From Chromatiales bacterium (lineage in GTDB: Bacteria; Pseudomonadota; Gammaproteobacteria; JAGRGH01): a stretch of DNA of 53,210 bases. The stretch is from the NCBI GenBank assembly GCA_020445605.1, contig JAGRGH010000024.1:1-53210 (forward strand), in the 5' to 3' direction. This document shows, piece after piece, positions 43,242-53,110 of this stretch. The notes beneath the pieces were generated by a model. It saw only the letters and a list, made by a program, of their open reading frames with translations. It did no database searches and was not told the DNA's origin. Position numbers and translations under genes: made by a program. Every line of letters starts with the position of its first letter. Within the stretch, counting starts at the first letter, position 1.

Positions 43242-43649
43242 ATGCTCGCGTTTCCGTTTTTCTCCGGGTCGTTTGCCACACGCTTCCGCGACTGGCTGGG
43301 CGCGCGCGGCATCGACGCCGAGCTGCGCGAGCTCGATGGCGTCTGCGAGGTTCTGATCGACGAGGACACCGACGCCGGACAGATCGACGAGATCGAGCGC
43401 GAATACGATGCCCTGCTCGACGAGCAGGCCGCCGCGATCAACGCCGAGGACTCGGATGGTCCCGCGGCCATCTCCCGCGTCGGCGTGCAATACAGCCGCG
43501 CGGACGGCAGCATCGGCCAGGTACGCCTGCCGGCCGAGACCGTCAACCGCATCATGCGCGAGCTTTCGGTCAGCGAGTTGCAGGCGCTGGTGCAGACCAT
43601 CGCGGACGAAATTGAACGCGGCGGCGACGCGACGCTCTGCGAGCGCTGA
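43242..43649 (+). CDS. Small acidic protein of unknown function after sqr
   Basis: This 135-residue soluble protein has no signal peptide and no family I recognise. The middle is strongly acidic and helical (CEVLIDEDTDAGQIDEIEREYDALLDEQ), followed by VGVQYSRADGSIGQVRLP and a helical tail (LSVSELQALVQTIADEIE). Two Cys are present (one in DGVCEVLI, one at the end, TLCER). It lies 43 bases after sqr on the same strand, so co-expression is likely. Composition and length support a real gene. Confidence 0.65.
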   Translation: MLAFPFFSGSFATRFRDWLGARGIDAELRELDGVCEVLIDEDTDAGQIDEIEREYDALLDEQAAAINAEDSDGPAAISRVGVQYSRADGSIGQVRLPAETVNRIMRELSVSELQALVQTIADEIERGGDATLCER

Positions 43650-43653
43650 CCGT

Positions 43654-44151
43654 CTACCCGACCTTGCGCCGCACCTGATCGGCAAAGCGCGGATCGCCAA
43701 TCCCCGATGCACCGTCCACCACCGGGGGGGGCGCGGCATCCCGTTTCAGCACCCTGAATCCGTCCGCGGTATCACGGAGGTGTTCGAACCCGCGCCGCAA
43801 CAGCATTTCGTAGAGGCGCTGCGAGCGCCGCGCGCAGCGCACATAGACCACGTTGTTCCGCAACGCCCTGAGCGTGGTTCCCAGAAACTGACGCCCGTAG
43901 CCGAGCTCGCGGTATTCGGGCGACAGCGCGATGGCTTCCAGTTCCCGCTCGCGGCCGGAACGGCCGAGCCGCGCGACAATCGAAAAACCCGCACGTTCGC
44001 CGTTGATCAGCAGCAAGCGGATCACATGGAGGACTTCTGGCCCGTCTCCGCGCTGACTCAGCGCATCGCGGAGTTTGCGCTTGAACTCGGCGATGGCCGC
44101 CTGGCTCGAGACGTCCACTGTGAAATGCCCGTTGCGGGCGCCATTGAGCAT
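43654..44151 (-). CDS. GNAT-family acetyltransferase
   Basis: This is a protein of about 165 residues with a GNAT core: ELEAIALSPEYRELGYGRQFLGTTLRAL is the acetyl-CoA-binding region (R/Q-x-x-G-x-G/A-like), followed by RSQRLYEMLLRRGFEHL. Substrate unknown. The start is uncertain: ATG 44151 lacks a ribosome-binding site, and the frame stays open to about 44406, where only a TTG is available. Its stop faces the stop of the small acidic gene. Confidence 0.65.
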   Translation of the reverse strand: MLNGARNGHFTVDVSSQAAIAEFKRKLRDALSQRGDGPEVLHVIRLLLINGERAGFSIVARLGRSGRERELEAIALSPEYRELGYGRQFLGTTLRALRNNVVYVRCARRSQRLYEMLLRRGFEHLRDTADGFRVLKRDAAPPPVVDGASGIGDPRFADQVRRKVG

Positions 44152-44585
44152 GAGGCCGCTGACGAAGCCGTGATCCGTTTGATCACCCCTGCGAATAACC
44201 GGCGGCAGGCCCGGCTGATGCTGTGCTGTCGAGATTACGATTGCAGCTCCAATCCGGAGGGAAACCGAACGACGGCAACCAAGCCGTACAGGCCAGGCAG
44301 GGGCAGCAGGTGCGAAAACGAGTGATACGGAGTCAGCACACGCAGCGAACGCCGTCGCGCAACAAAAACCGCAGAACCACCCGGGACCGGGCGGCTGAAA
44401 GTTCAATTATCCGCCGTTCCGGTTCGGCCGGCGAGTGTCGGCGGGGCGGACCGACTATTTCTCCACCGCGGCATCACGGAGCCCGGACAGGCGAGGCGCC
44501 AGCGCTGCACCGCGACGCCCAAGGCGCGCGTTGGGCACCACCGCACTGCCGTAGGCTCAGGCCGAAGCGGTATAGTCGGCACGCA
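44152..44585. other. Gap between divergent GNAT and LemA genes
   Basis: No convincing gene is seen. The left part may encode an N-terminal extension of the GNAT protein. At the right end TATAGT (44571-44576) is a good -10 element, but it would start transcription only a few bases before the LemA ATG at 44586, giving an almost leaderless message. No matching -35 is visible. Confidence 0.4.
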
Positions 44586-45101
44586 ATGGAATGGATCTTC
44601 TACACCGCGCTGGGCGCCGTCGTCGTCTGGGCCATCGTCGCCTTCAATCTGCTCGTGCGCGATCGGCACCGGGTCGCGCAGGCCTGGAGCGACATCGACG
44701 TGCAGCTCAAGCGCCGCCACGACCTGATTCCGAAACTCATCGACGCCCTGCGTGCGCACACGGATTTCGAGCGCAGCGTGCAGACTGAACTCGCGGAACT
44801 GCGCGCGCGCAGCGAACGCCAGCAAAACCCCGCCGAACGCGGCGCGACGGAAGGCCGGCTGGGCGAACGGCTCGGCCAGCTGATCGCCGTCGCGGAGGCC
44901 TATCCGGTGCTTGCCTCCTCGGAATCGTTCCTGCACTTGCAGCAGCAATTGACCGCGGTCGAGACCGACCTGCAGTACGCGCGCCGCTACTACAACGGCG
45001 CGGTCAATGCGCTGAACGTGCGCATCGATTCGTTCCCGGACCTGCTCGTCGCGCGGCCGTTCGGCTTTCGCCCGGCGGAACTGTTCCAGGCCGAGGCATG
45101 A
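44586..45101 (+). CDS. LemA-family protein
   Basis: This 171-residue protein has one N-terminal membrane segment (about 4-24) and a helical-bundle domain with the LemA patterns [23 protein letters not shown] and [24 protein letters not shown]. LemA proteins are membrane-anchored and of unclear role, often paired with DUF2207 or peptidase genes. Here the stop overlaps the DUF2207 start (ATGA), the standard pairing. Confidence 0.92.
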   Translation: MEWIFYTALGAVVVWAIVAFNLLVRDRHRVAQAWSDIDVQLKRRHDLIPKLIDALRAHTDFERSVQTELAELRARSERQQNPAERGATEGRLGERLGQLIAVAEAYPVLASSESFLHLQQQLTAVETDLQYARRYYNGAVNALNVRIDSFPDLLVARPFGFRPAELFQAEA

Positions 45102-47008
45102 AGGGTTTGCGAATCCTCGCCGCGCTTGCGCTCGGCTGCCTGCTGGCGACCCCCGCGCGGGCCGAGGAACGCATCCTGGCGTTCGACGCCAGCATCAACG
45201 TCAGCGCCGACGGATCGCTGCAGGTCACCGAAACGATCCGGGTGCGCGCCGAGGGCAAGGAGATTCGCCGCGGCATCTATCGCGATTTTCCGCTCGACTA
45301 CGAAGACCGCCGCGGCATGCACTACCGCGTGGGTTTCGACCTGCGCGAGGTCGAGCGCGACGGCGCGCCCGAACCGCACCACACCGAGCGGCTGTCCAAC
45401 GGCATTCGCATCTACGTGGGAAGCGCCGACCGGCTGATTGCACACGGCGAACACACCTACCGGCTGCGTTACCGCACAACGCGCCAGCTCGGCTTTTTCG
45501 AGGAGCACGACGAGCTCTACTGGAACGTCACGGGCAACGGCTGGGTGTTTCCGATCGACCACGCCAGCGCGCGAGTCGTGCTGCCCGCCGAGGTCGCGCG
45601 AAGCGATCTCATGCTCGCCGGCTGGACCGGCCCGCAGGGTTCCACGGCAAAGGCCTTCACGCAACGCGTGCTGGACGGCCGCCGCGTGGAGTTCGAGACC
45701 ACCGCACCGCTTGCACCACGCGAGGGCCTGACCATTGCCGTGGGTTGGCCCAAGGGCATGGTCGAGCCGCCCGGAGCGGCCGACGAGGCGCGCGCCTGGC
45801 TGGAGGCGAACGCGACCCTGGCGGCGCTGCTCGGCACGATCGCCGTGGTGTTCGTCTACTACCTGATCGGCTGGGTCCGCGCCGGACGCGACCCACCGGG
45901 CGGCGTGATCATTCCCGAATACCAGCCGCCAAAGGGGCTGTCGCCGGGCGCGGCGCGCTATCTCGCGCGCATGGGGCACGACCGCACGGCGTTCGTCGCG
46001 GCCGTCGTGAACCTCGCGGTGAAGGGCTACTGGACGATCCTCGAGAACGAAGACGGGTTCGTGCTCGAGCGCACGGGCAAGTCCGTGGACAAGGCCCCGG
46101 GCGAAGCGGCGATCACCGCGAAACTGCCCGGCAAGCGCTTTCGGTTCGAGCAGTCGAAGCACGCGACCATCTCGAGCGCGATCGATGCCCACGAGCAGGC
46201 GCTGAAAAAGAACTGGAACAAGGAATATTTCATCACCAACGCCGGATGGTTCGCCGGCGGCGTGGTGCTGTCGATCGTCGGTCTGCTCGCGGCGATTGCG
46301 CTGGGTGTGATGTACGGCAACGAGTTCGACGTGTTCATCGCGATGTTCGGCGGCGTCGGCAGCATGATCGGCGCGGGGATGATCGCCGGACTGGTCAAGG
46401 GGCTCCAGGCCTGGCGCGGCCTGAACTGGCCGAAACGCATCGCAATGCTGCTGTCCAACGGCATCGCCCTCGGCTTCCTGGGATTCATCCTCGCGCAGTT
46501 GCCCTTCGGCGACATCTCGCCCGGCGTCATCCTGCTCGGGCTCGGCGCAATCTCGGTGCTGGGCCTGAACATGCTGTTCTACTGGCTGCTCAAGGCGCCG
46601 ACCAAACTCGGGCGCAAGCTGCTCGACCGCGTGGACGGCTACCGGCTGTATCTGGGCGTCGCCGAAGGTGACGAACTCGAACTGCGCGACCGCCCGGAGA
46701 AGACGCCCGAGGAGTTCCAGCGCAACCTGCCCTACGCCATCGCGCTCGGCGTCGCGGATCGCTGGGCCGCGCGCTTCGCCGCCGTGCTCGCAACCGCGGC
46801 GGCCGCGGGCCAGACGTTCGCCTGGTATTCGGGCCGCTCGTTCGACTTCGACCGGCCAACAGGCTTCGCCTCGACGCTCAGCAGTTCGCTCGGCAGTTCC
46901 ATCGCAGCGGCGGCGACCGCGCCCGGCTCGTCGTCCGGCTTCAGCGGTGGTGGCGGCGGCGGATCATCGGGCGGTGGTGGTGGTGGCGGCGGTGGCGGCG
47001 GCTGGTAG
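45098..47008 (+). CDS. DUF2207 membrane protein
   Basis: This 636-residue protein has a signal peptide (about 1-23) and an extracytoplasmic DUF2207 domain (begins [50 protein letters not shown]). A membrane segment (about 247-265), a cytoplasmic part, and three or four more hydrophobic segments (about 385-510) follow. The tail is a run of Gly and Ser, almost pure Gly over the last 20 residues. This layout is standard for the LemA partner; function unknown. The gene ends in a long GGC/GGT stretch. Confidence 0.92.
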   Translation: MKGLRILAALALGCLLATPARAEERILAFDASINVSADGSLQVTETIRVRAEGKEIRRGIYRDFPLDYEDRRGMHYRVGFDLREVERDGAPEPHHTERLSNGIRIYVGSADRLIAHGEHTYRLRYRTTRQLGFFEEHDELYWNVTGNGWVFPIDHASARVVLPAEVARSDLMLAGWTGPQGSTAKAFTQRVLDGRRVEFETTAPLAPREGLTIAVGWPKGMVEPPGAADEARAWLEANATLAALLGTIAVVFVYYLIGWVRAGRDPPGGVIIPEYQPPKGLSPGAARYLARMGHDRTAFVAAVVNLAVKGYWTILENEDGFVLERTGKSVDKAPGEAAITAKLPGKRFRFEQSKHATISSAIDAHEQALKKNWNKEYFITNAGWFAGGVVLSIVGLLAAIALGVMYGNEFDVFIAMFGGVGSMIGAGMIAGLVKGLQAWRGLNWPKRIAMLLSNGIALGFLGFILAQLPFGDISPGVILLGLGAISVLGLNMLFYWLLKAPTKLGRKLLDRVDGYRLYLGVAEGDELELRDRPEKTPEEFQRNLPYAIALGVADRWAARFAAVLATAAAAGQTFAWYSGRSFDFDRPTGFASTLSSSLGSSIAAAATAPGSSSGFSGGGGGGSSGGGGGGGGGGGW

Positions 47009-47135
47009 CTCTGCAAGCGCCGACCTTCCACGCCCGCACGGGCGCTGCGCGGCTTCCGGGCCACTCGACCGCGCTGGGGCTACACTTTAGGGAAGCTCTG
47101 ATCAATCCGTCCCGGATTGCCAGGAGTTTCCGCAG

Positions 47136-49208
47136 ATGCTGCAAGCAACCAGCGAGGATGCCCAGCCCGTGGACCAAGACCCCTCGACGCTTCGACCATT
47201 TCGCCTGACCCGCGCGTATTCGCTGGCGAGTCTGCTCGGCATCCTCGGCGTGGCCGTGGTCATGGCCCTGTTCTACCGCCAGGTCGCGGTCAACGCCCTC
47301 ATGGATGTGCAGAACGAGGCGAACGCAGACCTCACCCGCGCGTTTGCCGACGCCATCTGGGACCGCTATGCGCCGTTCTTCGCGACCGCCGCGAGCCTCG
47401 ACCGGAACGCGCTGACTGCCCATCAGGAGACCATGGACCTGCGCGAGGAACTCAGGCTGCGCACGCGCGGCATGCGCGTGGTCAAGATCAAGATCTACAA
47501 CCTGGCCGGTCTTACGCTGTTTTCCACGGACCCGTCCCAGATCGGCGAGAGCAAGGCGGACAACCCCGGCTTCCGGGGTGCACGCGCCGGTGAAATCGTC
47601 AGCAACATCACGTTCCGTGATCGCTTCGACGCATTCGACCGGGTGCTTGAGAATCGTGATCTGCTGTCTTCGTATCTGCCCGTGCGTCGCGGCGACCAAC
47701 CCCACGTGGTCGGCGTGTTCGAGCTATATACGGACATTACGACACTGCTCGCGCGCATCCACCGCACCGAACTGACGATCGTCGCACTGATCGCGACACT
47801 GATGCTCGCGCTGTACCTGTTTCTGCTGGTCTTCGTGCGCCGCGCCGACGGTGTGATTCGGCGCCACGAGGCCGATCAACTGGCACGGCAACAGGAGCGT
47901 ATTCAGTATCTGTCCCAGCACGACACCCTGACCGGAATGCCCAACCGCAAGGGGCTGCTCGGCCTGCTCGAACCCATGTTGCAACGAACGCGCGGGATGC
48001 ACGCGCCGGTGGCCGTCGTCTACATCGATCTCGACCGGTTCAAGCTCATCAATGACCATCTCGGCCACGAAGCCGGCGACCGAATCCTAATCGAGATCGC
48101 CGGGCGCATCAGCCTGTTCGCGAAGCCGCGTGACATCGTCGGTCGAATTGGCGGCGACGAATTCGTGCTGGTGGCCGAGGACACGCCCGCTGCGGCCGCA
48201 CAGGCGCTGGCCAGAAAGTTGACCGGAGAACTCGGCGAACCGTTCAGGCCACAGTCCACGGACATCGGCATGAGCGTTTCGGTCGGAATCGCGCTGTCAC
48301 CCGACGGTGACGCCGATCAGCTTCTCAAGCATGCCGAAGCCGCAATGCTGCGGGCCAAGGAACTCGGTCGCAATCGCTATGCGTTCTTCACCGATGAACT
48401 GAACGCGCGCGAACTGGAGCGCTTCGAGCTGGAACGCGGGCTGCGCGCGGCGGTGACGAACCGTGAATTCGAGCTGCATTTTCAACCGCGCGTGGATACC
48501 GCAAGCGGCCGGACCGTCGGCGCCGAGGCGCTGCTGCGCTGGCGTCGCGCCGACGGCGAACTGCTGATGCCGGCCGTTTTCGTACCGCTGCTCGAGGAGA
48601 TGGACCTGATCGGCGCGGTCGGACGCTGGGTGCTCGGCGAGGCATGCAGGCAATGCCGCGCCTGGCAGCAGGCCGGACGCGGCGATCTGAGCGTCTCGGT
48701 CAACCTTTCGATCGTACAGTTGCGGTCGAAGGAACTGCTCGGTCAGGTTCGCGGTGCACTGCTCGCATCCGGGCTGGCACCCGGCAGCCTTGAACTCGAG
48801 CTGAGCGAAAGCATGCTGGTGACCGAGAACAGCGCAGCGCGACAGCTGTTCGCGGATCTGCGCAAGCTCGGCGTGCACCTGTCGATCGACGACTTCGGCA
48901 CCGGCTACTCGTCACTGAGCTATCTGATGCATTTTCCGATCGACTGCCTGAAGATCGACCGCGCATTCATCCGCGACGCCGTCGCCAGCAGCGAGTCCGC
49001 CACCCTGACCCGCACCATCGTCTCGCTTGCGAAAAGCCTGAATCTGCGCACCGTGGCCGAGGGCGTCGAAACCGCGGCGCATCGCGACTTTCTCGCGCAA
49101 CTCGGCTGCAATGAACTGCAAGGCTATCTGTTCAGCGAGCCCCTCTCGGCGGGCGATTTCGTCCGGTTTCTGGACTCGGCATCGGGCGCGGAGCAGACTG
49201 CCAGCTAG
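47136..49208 (+). CDS. Membrane GGDEF-EAL protein (cyclic-di-GMP turnover)
   Basis: This 690-residue protein has two membrane segments (about 29-46 and 212-234) enclosing a periplasmic sensor region. GGDEF is intact (339-343, GRIGGDEFVLV), and the EAL domain has E464-A-L466 with DDFGTGYSSL, LKIDRAF and VAEGVET intact. Both synthesis and breakdown of cyclic-di-GMP are therefore possible. The inhibitory I-site position reads KPRD instead of RxxD, so product inhibition may be weak. A TACACT -10-like hexamer lies near 47080. Two hairpins follow the gene. Confidence 0.94.
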   Translation: MLQATSEDAQPVDQDPSTLRPFRLTRAYSLASLLGILGVAVVMALFYRQVAVNALMDVQNEANADLTRAFADAIWDRYAPFFATAASLDRNALTAHQETMDLREELRLRTRGMRVVKIKIYNLAGLTLFSTDPSQIGESKADNPGFRGARAGEIVSNITFRDRFDAFDRVLENRDLLSSYLPVRRGDQPHVVGVFELYTDITTLLARIHRTELTIVALIATLMLALYLFLLVFVRRADGVIRRHEADQLARQQERIQYLSQHDTLTGMPNRKGLLGLLEPMLQRTRGMHAPVAVVYIDLDRFKLINDHLGHEAGDRILIEIAGRISLFAKPRDIVGRIGGDEFVLVAEDTPAAAAQALARKLTGELGEPFRPQSTDIGMSVSVGIALSPDGDADQLLKHAEAAMLRAKELGRNRYAFFTDELNARELERFELERGLRAAVTNREFELHFQPRVDTASGRTVGAEALLRWRRADGELLMPAVFVPLLEEMDLIGAVGRWVLGEACRQCRAWQQAGRGDLSVSVNLSIVQLRSKELLGQVRGALLASGLAPGSLELELSESMLVTENSAARQLFADLRKLGVHLSIDDFGTGYSSLSYLMHFPIDCLKIDRAFIRDAVASSESATLTRTIVSLAKSLNLRTVAEGVETAAHRDFLAQLGCNELQGYLFSEPLSAGDFVRFLDSASGAEQTAS

Positions 49209-49267
49209 GGCCTGTTCACACTACGCCTGGCCCGAGAATCGATCCCGCAGGTGTTCGATGTTCGCGG

Positions 49268-49309
49268 GCAACCGAAAGCCGCGATCTTCGGTTGCGCCGT
49301 TGAAACGGC
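49268..49309 (+). terminator. Two hairpins after the GGDEF-EAL gene
   Basis: A perfect 9-bp stem GCAACCGAA / TTCGGTTGC (49268-49276, 49287-49295) is followed directly by GCCGT / ACGGC (49296-49300, 49305-49309). A weak T-rich stretch (GCCGTTTTC) lies 12 bases on. They may end the transcript. The remaining sequence up to 49472 shows no gene. Confidence 0.4.
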
Positions 49310-49472
49310 CATGGGTGCGCCGTTTTCAGCAGCCGGCTGCATGCGCAATCCGCCGGTTCACATTCATGGCGGGCGACGATGTATTGCCGACGGGCCGAGC
49401 GCCAACGACGCGACTCGACATTGCGTACACGCCCATGCTGGCGCTAGCATCACGATTCCCGTTTGCGCCCCG

Positions 49473-49808
49473 ATGCCGGAGACCGTGCGCCACCCGAGCA
49501 CCCTGCACGCGCTTGTCAGACCCAGCCTGCGCAACCGTGCCGCAGCCTGGCTGCTCAGCCTCGGTCTGCTGCTCGGGCAGCTCGGGCTGTTCCTGCACCA
49601 CTACGACCACTCGCTCGCCGACGACAATGGCGGCTGTGCGCTCTGTCTGGTCGGCCAGCACACGGGTTCTGCACCGCTCCCCGCTCTACACGCGGCCGTC
49701 ACACCGGCCGCCAATGTCCCGGTTGCCAGCGCATCGGCGTCATCTGCCAACCGGTTCGCGCCGCTGGCATTCCGCGCGCGTGCCCCTCCCGCCCCGTTCC
49801 TCGGTTAG
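49473..49808 (+). CDS. Small membrane protein, DUF2946-like
   Basis: This 111-residue protein has one hydrophobic segment (about 24-41), followed by a metal-binding-looking stretch HHYDH (42-46) and CALC (55-58), then an Ala/Pro-rich tail. The pattern fits DUF2946-type proteins that accompany metal genes. Here it precedes an outer-membrane protein and a zinc-type ABC system on the same strand. ATG 49473 is chosen. The frame is open upstream, but the added sequence shows no protein-like pattern. Metal sensing or handling is inference. Confidence 0.6.
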   Translation: MPETVRHPSTLHALVRPSLRNRAAAWLLSLGLLLGQLGLFLHHYDHSLADDNGGCALCLVGQHTGSAPLPALHAAVTPAANVPVASASASSANRFAPLAFRARAPPAPFLG

Positions 49809-49901
49809 ACCCACCTGAACCTGCGGGCGTTGTGCCCGCTTTTTGATCACGCTGCCGCGGCCGGCTCCGCGCGGCGCGATCGAACAATCGAGGAACAAGA
49901 C

Positions 49902-51299
49902 ATGATTCGATCGATTTCCGCGGTCGGCGCCGTACTGGCGTTGGCCATGCCCGCGGCATCTGCGGCCGTGAGTGAGCAGGACCTGCAACTGATCCGCCAG
50001 CAGATGACGCAGATGAAGGCGGACTACGAACAGCGTATTCAGGCGCTTGAGCAGCGGCTTCTGGCAGCCGAGCAGAAGGCCGACTCGACGGAAATAAAGG
50101 TCGTCGCCGTGGAAGAACAGGTTCAGACGAAGCCACGCACCGGCGACAACAGCTTCAACCCCGCGATCAGCCTGGTGCTGCAAGGCGGGTTTGCGGGATA
50201 TTCGCAGGATCCGGAAGCGTTTCACCTCGAAGGTATGCCAATCGGCGGAGAGGCCGGCTTGCAAGAGGAAGGGCTGGCCATGTGGGAAACCGAGCTGACG
50301 GCATCCGCCAACGTCGACAACCTGTTCTATGGTCAGGCAACGCTTGGTCTGCACTCGCACGAAGGCGAGATCGAAGTCGATGTCGAAGAGGCCTACGTCG
50401 ACACGCTTTCCCTGCCGGCGGGCTTCGGCCTGCGCTTCGGCCGCTTCTATTCGGCGGTCGGCTACCTGAACCCGCACCACACCCACGCCTGGGATTTCGC
50501 CGACGCGCCGCTCGCCCACCAGGCCTTCCTCGGTGGCCAGTACCGCGACGATGGCGTTCGCGCCACCTGGGTCGCACCGTTCGAGTCGCTGTTTGTGGAA
50601 GTCGGCGCGGAGGCCCTGCGCGGCGGCAGTTACCCGGGCGGCGGAAACAACGACAACCTTGGCGGCGTCCACAACCTGTTCGCCAAGCTCGGCGGCGACG
50701 TCGGTCCGAACAACAGCTGGCAGGTCGGCGTGTCACGGCTCGCTGCCGACGTCGAGGCACGCGCGGCCGGCGGGCACGATCACGAGGGCGAAGGCGGCGG
50801 ACCCGTGTTCGCCGGTGATTCCGACCTGACGGTATTCGATGCCGTATGGAAGACGGATCTCGGCGGGGACCGCGCGCTGATCTTCCAGGGCGAATACTTC
50901 TTGCGCGACGAGAACGGGGAAGTCCTCCTGTCCGAAGACGCCGGCGACGCCCTCATGGACTACGACGGCGAGCAGGACGGCTGGTATCTGCAAGGCATCT
51001 TCCAGTTCGACCGGCAATGGCGGGCGGGCCTGCGTTACGACCGCCTGAGTGCGGACAACAAGCTGCTGATGCTCAGCAATGCGACCGGTGAGGACGACGA
51101 CGAGATCTTCGAGGAATCGGGTTACCAGAGCGGTGACCACGAACCCCATCGCTGGTCCGCGATGGTCGACTGGTCGCCGAGCGAGTTCAGTCGCGTGCGC
51201 GTGCAGTACTCACGCGACGATTCGCGCGAAGACACCGACGACCAGCTGTTCCTGCAATACATCATGACGATCGGCGCTCATGGTGCCCATCAGTACTGA
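49902..51299 (+). CDS. Outer-membrane beta-barrel protein, His-bearing
   Basis: This 465-residue protein has a signal peptide (about 1-22), a coiled-coil stretch (about 25-65, QLIRQQMTQMKADYEQRIQAL) and a beta-barrel with alternating strands ending in an aromatic residue (Tyr). His-rich loops occur (LNPHHTHAWDF, GGHDHEGEGGG, HSHEGE), suggesting zinc or another metal. With no TonB box or plug evident it looks like a porin. Followed after 19 bases by a metal-binding protein gene, it is likely the outer-membrane entry of the same uptake route. ATG 49902 has a GAGGAAC upstream. Confidence 0.78.
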   Translation: MIRSISAVGAVLALAMPAASAAVSEQDLQLIRQQMTQMKADYEQRIQALEQRLLAAEQKADSTEIKVVAVEEQVQTKPRTGDNSFNPAISLVLQGGFAGYSQDPEAFHLEGMPIGGEAGLQEEGLAMWETELTASANVDNLFYGQATLGLHSHEGEIEVDVEEAYVDTLSLPAGFGLRFGRFYSAVGYLNPHHTHAWDFADAPLAHQAFLGGQYRDDGVRATWVAPFESLFVEVGAEALRGGSYPGGGNNDNLGGVHNLFAKLGGDVGPNNSWQVGVSRLAADVEARAAGGHDHEGEGGGPVFAGDSDLTVFDAVWKTDLGGDRALIFQGEYFLRDENGEVLLSEDAGDALMDYDGEQDGWYLQGIFQFDRQWRAGLRYDRLSADNKLLMLSNATGEDDDEIFEESGYQSGDHEPHRWSAMVDWSPSEFSRVRVQYSRDDSREDTDDQLFLQYIMTIGAHGAHQY

Positions 51300-51318
51300 C
51301 GGCGCAAAGGAGTCTTCC

Positions 51319-52218
51319 ATGAGATTGCAAGTCAGACAATTCGCCGGTTTGCTCGTCGCCTCCTTACTGGCAGGTTCGGCCCACGCCGGACTGGACATCT
51401 TCGCCTGCGAGCCGGAGTGGGCCGCGCTGGCCCAGGAACTGGCCGGCGAGCATGCCGACGTATTCTCCGCCACGCATGCGGGTCAGGATCCGCATCACAT
51501 TCAGGCCCGGCCTTCACTGATCGCAAGACTGCGTGCGGCCGATCTCGCCGTGTGTACCGGCGCCGAACTCGAGGTCGGCTGGATGCCGATGTTGCAGCGA
51601 CGCGCCCGCAATCCAAAGGTATTGTCGGGCAACCCGGGTTATTTCGAGGCGACGCAACCCGTCGCGCTGCTGGAAAAACCGGCGGAACTGGATCGTGCCG
51701 AAGGCGACGTACATGCCGCCGGCAATCCGCATGTTCAGCTGGACCCGCGCCGCGTGCTGAAAATCGCACAGTCCCTGTCTGCAAGGCTCGCGCAGCTGGA
51801 CCCTGACAACCGGGCCACCTACGAGCGCCGCTTGCAGGAGTTCGTCACGCGGTGGCAGGCAGCGATGGAACGCTGGCAGGCAGACACCAAAGGACTCAGG
51901 GACAAGCACGCGATCGTGCATCATCGAGAATGGATCTACCTGCTGGACTGGTTGGGCATGCAGCGCGCCGGTTCGCTGGAACCAAAGCCCGGCATCCCGC
52001 CGAACCTGGGACACCTTTCAGAACTGAAGAACCGGCCCGCGGACCTGATCATCCTGTCGCCCCTGAACGATGCGAAGCCCTCGGCGTGGCTCCGGGAACA
52101 GACCGGCGCCCCGGTGGTCGTCCTGCCGCATACCGTCGGCGCGGTCCCGGACAGCGAGAACCTGTTCAGCCTGTTCGACGAGATCGTGAGGCGGCTGTCG
52201 GAAGCGGTGCAGGGATGA
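51319..52218 (+). CDS. znuA: Zinc-type ABC transporter substrate-binding protein
   Basis: This 299-residue periplasmic cluster A-I (ZnuA/TroA) binding protein has a signal peptide of about 23 residues. Likely metal ligands are H59 or H60 (GQDPHHIQARPS), H138 (GNPHVQLDP), H201 or H202 (VHHREWIYLLDWLG) and D251 (LNDAKPS). The His-rich loop of many ZnuA proteins is absent, so manganese or iron cannot be excluded. ATG 51319 has AAGGAG upstream. The stop overlaps the permease start. Confidence 0.87.
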   Translation: MRLQVRQFAGLLVASLLAGSAHAGLDIFACEPEWAALAQELAGEHADVFSATHAGQDPHHIQARPSLIARLRAADLAVCTGAELEVGWMPMLQRRARNPKVLSGNPGYFEATQPVALLEKPAELDRAEGDVHAAGNPHVQLDPRRVLKIAQSLSARLAQLDPDNRATYERRLQEFVTRWQAAMERWQADTKGLRDKHAIVHHREWIYLLDWLGMQRAGSLEPKPGIPPNLGHLSELKNRPADLIILSPLNDAKPSAWLREQTGAPVVVLPHTVGAVPDSENLFSLFDEIVRRLSEAVQG

Positions 52219-52976
52219 ACCTAGCTGATATCGCCTTGCTCGGACCGCCCCTGCTTGCGGGGGCGGTCGTGCTCAGCACCCATGTGCCGCTCGGCCGGCA
52301 GGTCCTTGCGCGGGGGATCATCTTCATCGATTTGGCCTTCGCCCAGCTCGCGGGACTGGGCGTGATCATGATCCACTTCGTCAGCGAAGAGCCCGCGGGC
52401 TGGACCGTTCAGCTCTCAGCCTTTGGTGCGGCACTCGCGGGTTCGCTGGGGCTGCGCTGGGCGGAGCGGCGCTGGCACGAGGTACTGGAGGCGCTGATCG
52501 GAGTCATCTTCGTGCTTGCGGTCACCGCCGCGCTGCTGATTCTGGCGAACGATCCGCATGGTGGCGAGCGCCTGAAAGACCTGCTGGCCGGCCAGATGCT
52601 CTGGGTCACCTACGACGACCTGTGGGTACCCGTTGCGTTGTCGTTCGTGATCCTGGCGCTGTGGTTCAGGGGCAAGGCAGTGAACCGGCCGAGCCTGTTC
52701 TATGGCCTGTTCGCGCTGAGCATCACGACATCGGTTCAGCTGGTCGGCGTCTATCTGGTGTTTGCCAGCCTGATCATTCCGGCCCTGGCAACGCGGACCC
52801 GGCATGGCCTGACGGCCGCGTACGGCGTCGGCATGGCGGGCTACCTGCTCGGCTTGGCAGGATCGCTCGTGAGCGACCTGCCCACCGGGCCCAGCGTGGT
52901 GTGGGCAATGGCGCTGGTCGCCGTTGCATTCGGACTGTTTGCGCGGCCCACCAACAAACAGGCTCAACAATCCTAG
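52215..52976 (+). CDS. znuB: ABC-3 family metal permease
   Basis: This 253-residue inner-membrane permease has about seven or eight membrane segments and ABC-3 patterns (RGIIFIDLAFAQLAGLGV early; SITTSVQLVGVYLVFASLIIPALATR late, the ATPase-contact region). It is translated from an ATG overlapping the binding protein stop. The ATPase subunit (ZnuC) expected next to it is not found upstream, and downstream comes a repeat region to the window edge. Confidence 0.9.
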   Translation: MNLADIALLGPPLLAGAVVLSTHVPLGRQVLARGIIFIDLAFAQLAGLGVIMIHFVSEEPAGWTVQLSAFGAALAGSLGLRWAERRWHEVLEALIGVIFVLAVTAALLILANDPHGGERLKDLLAGQMLWVTYDDLWVPVALSFVILALWFRGKAVNRPSLFYGLFALSITTSVQLVGVYLVFASLIIPALATRTRHGLTAAYGVGMAGYLLGLAGSLVSDLPTGPSVVWAMALVAVAFGLFARPTNKQAQQS

Positions 52977-53010
52977 TGTCCTGTCCCACAGTTATCTATC
53001 GTCTCTGCGT

Positions 53011-53098
53011 GGCTGAGCAGGGCTGAATCAAGGCGGCGATTCGCAGCCATAGCGCGCTATGGTCAGGATCGCCAACGCCGAGTCAGCCCAGCTCAGCC
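53011..53098. repeat. Long imperfect palindrome (88 bases)
   Basis: The arms GGCTGAGC (53011-53018) and GCTCAGCC (53091-53098) close a stem that continues with AGGGCTGA / TCAGCCCA (7 of 8 pairs) and GGCGAT / ATCGCC. The centre is a perfect 16-base palindrome CCATAGCGCGCTATGG (53047-53062). It lies 34 bases after the znuB stop. I recall similar CCATAGC...GCTATGG units as intergenic repeats in gammaproteobacteria, so a REP-like repeat or transcription end is likely. Confidence 0.7.
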
Positions 53099-53110
53099 GC
53101 GCCCGCAGGG

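Noticed and set aside
44152-44406. Long N-terminal extension of the GNAT protein
   Set aside because: It needs a TTG start without a ribosome-binding site, and the residues are not GNAT-like. A shorter start is used with reservation.
49251-49472. Upstream extension of the DUF2946-like gene
   Set aside because: It runs through the two hairpins after the GGDEF-EAL gene and lacks protein-like character.
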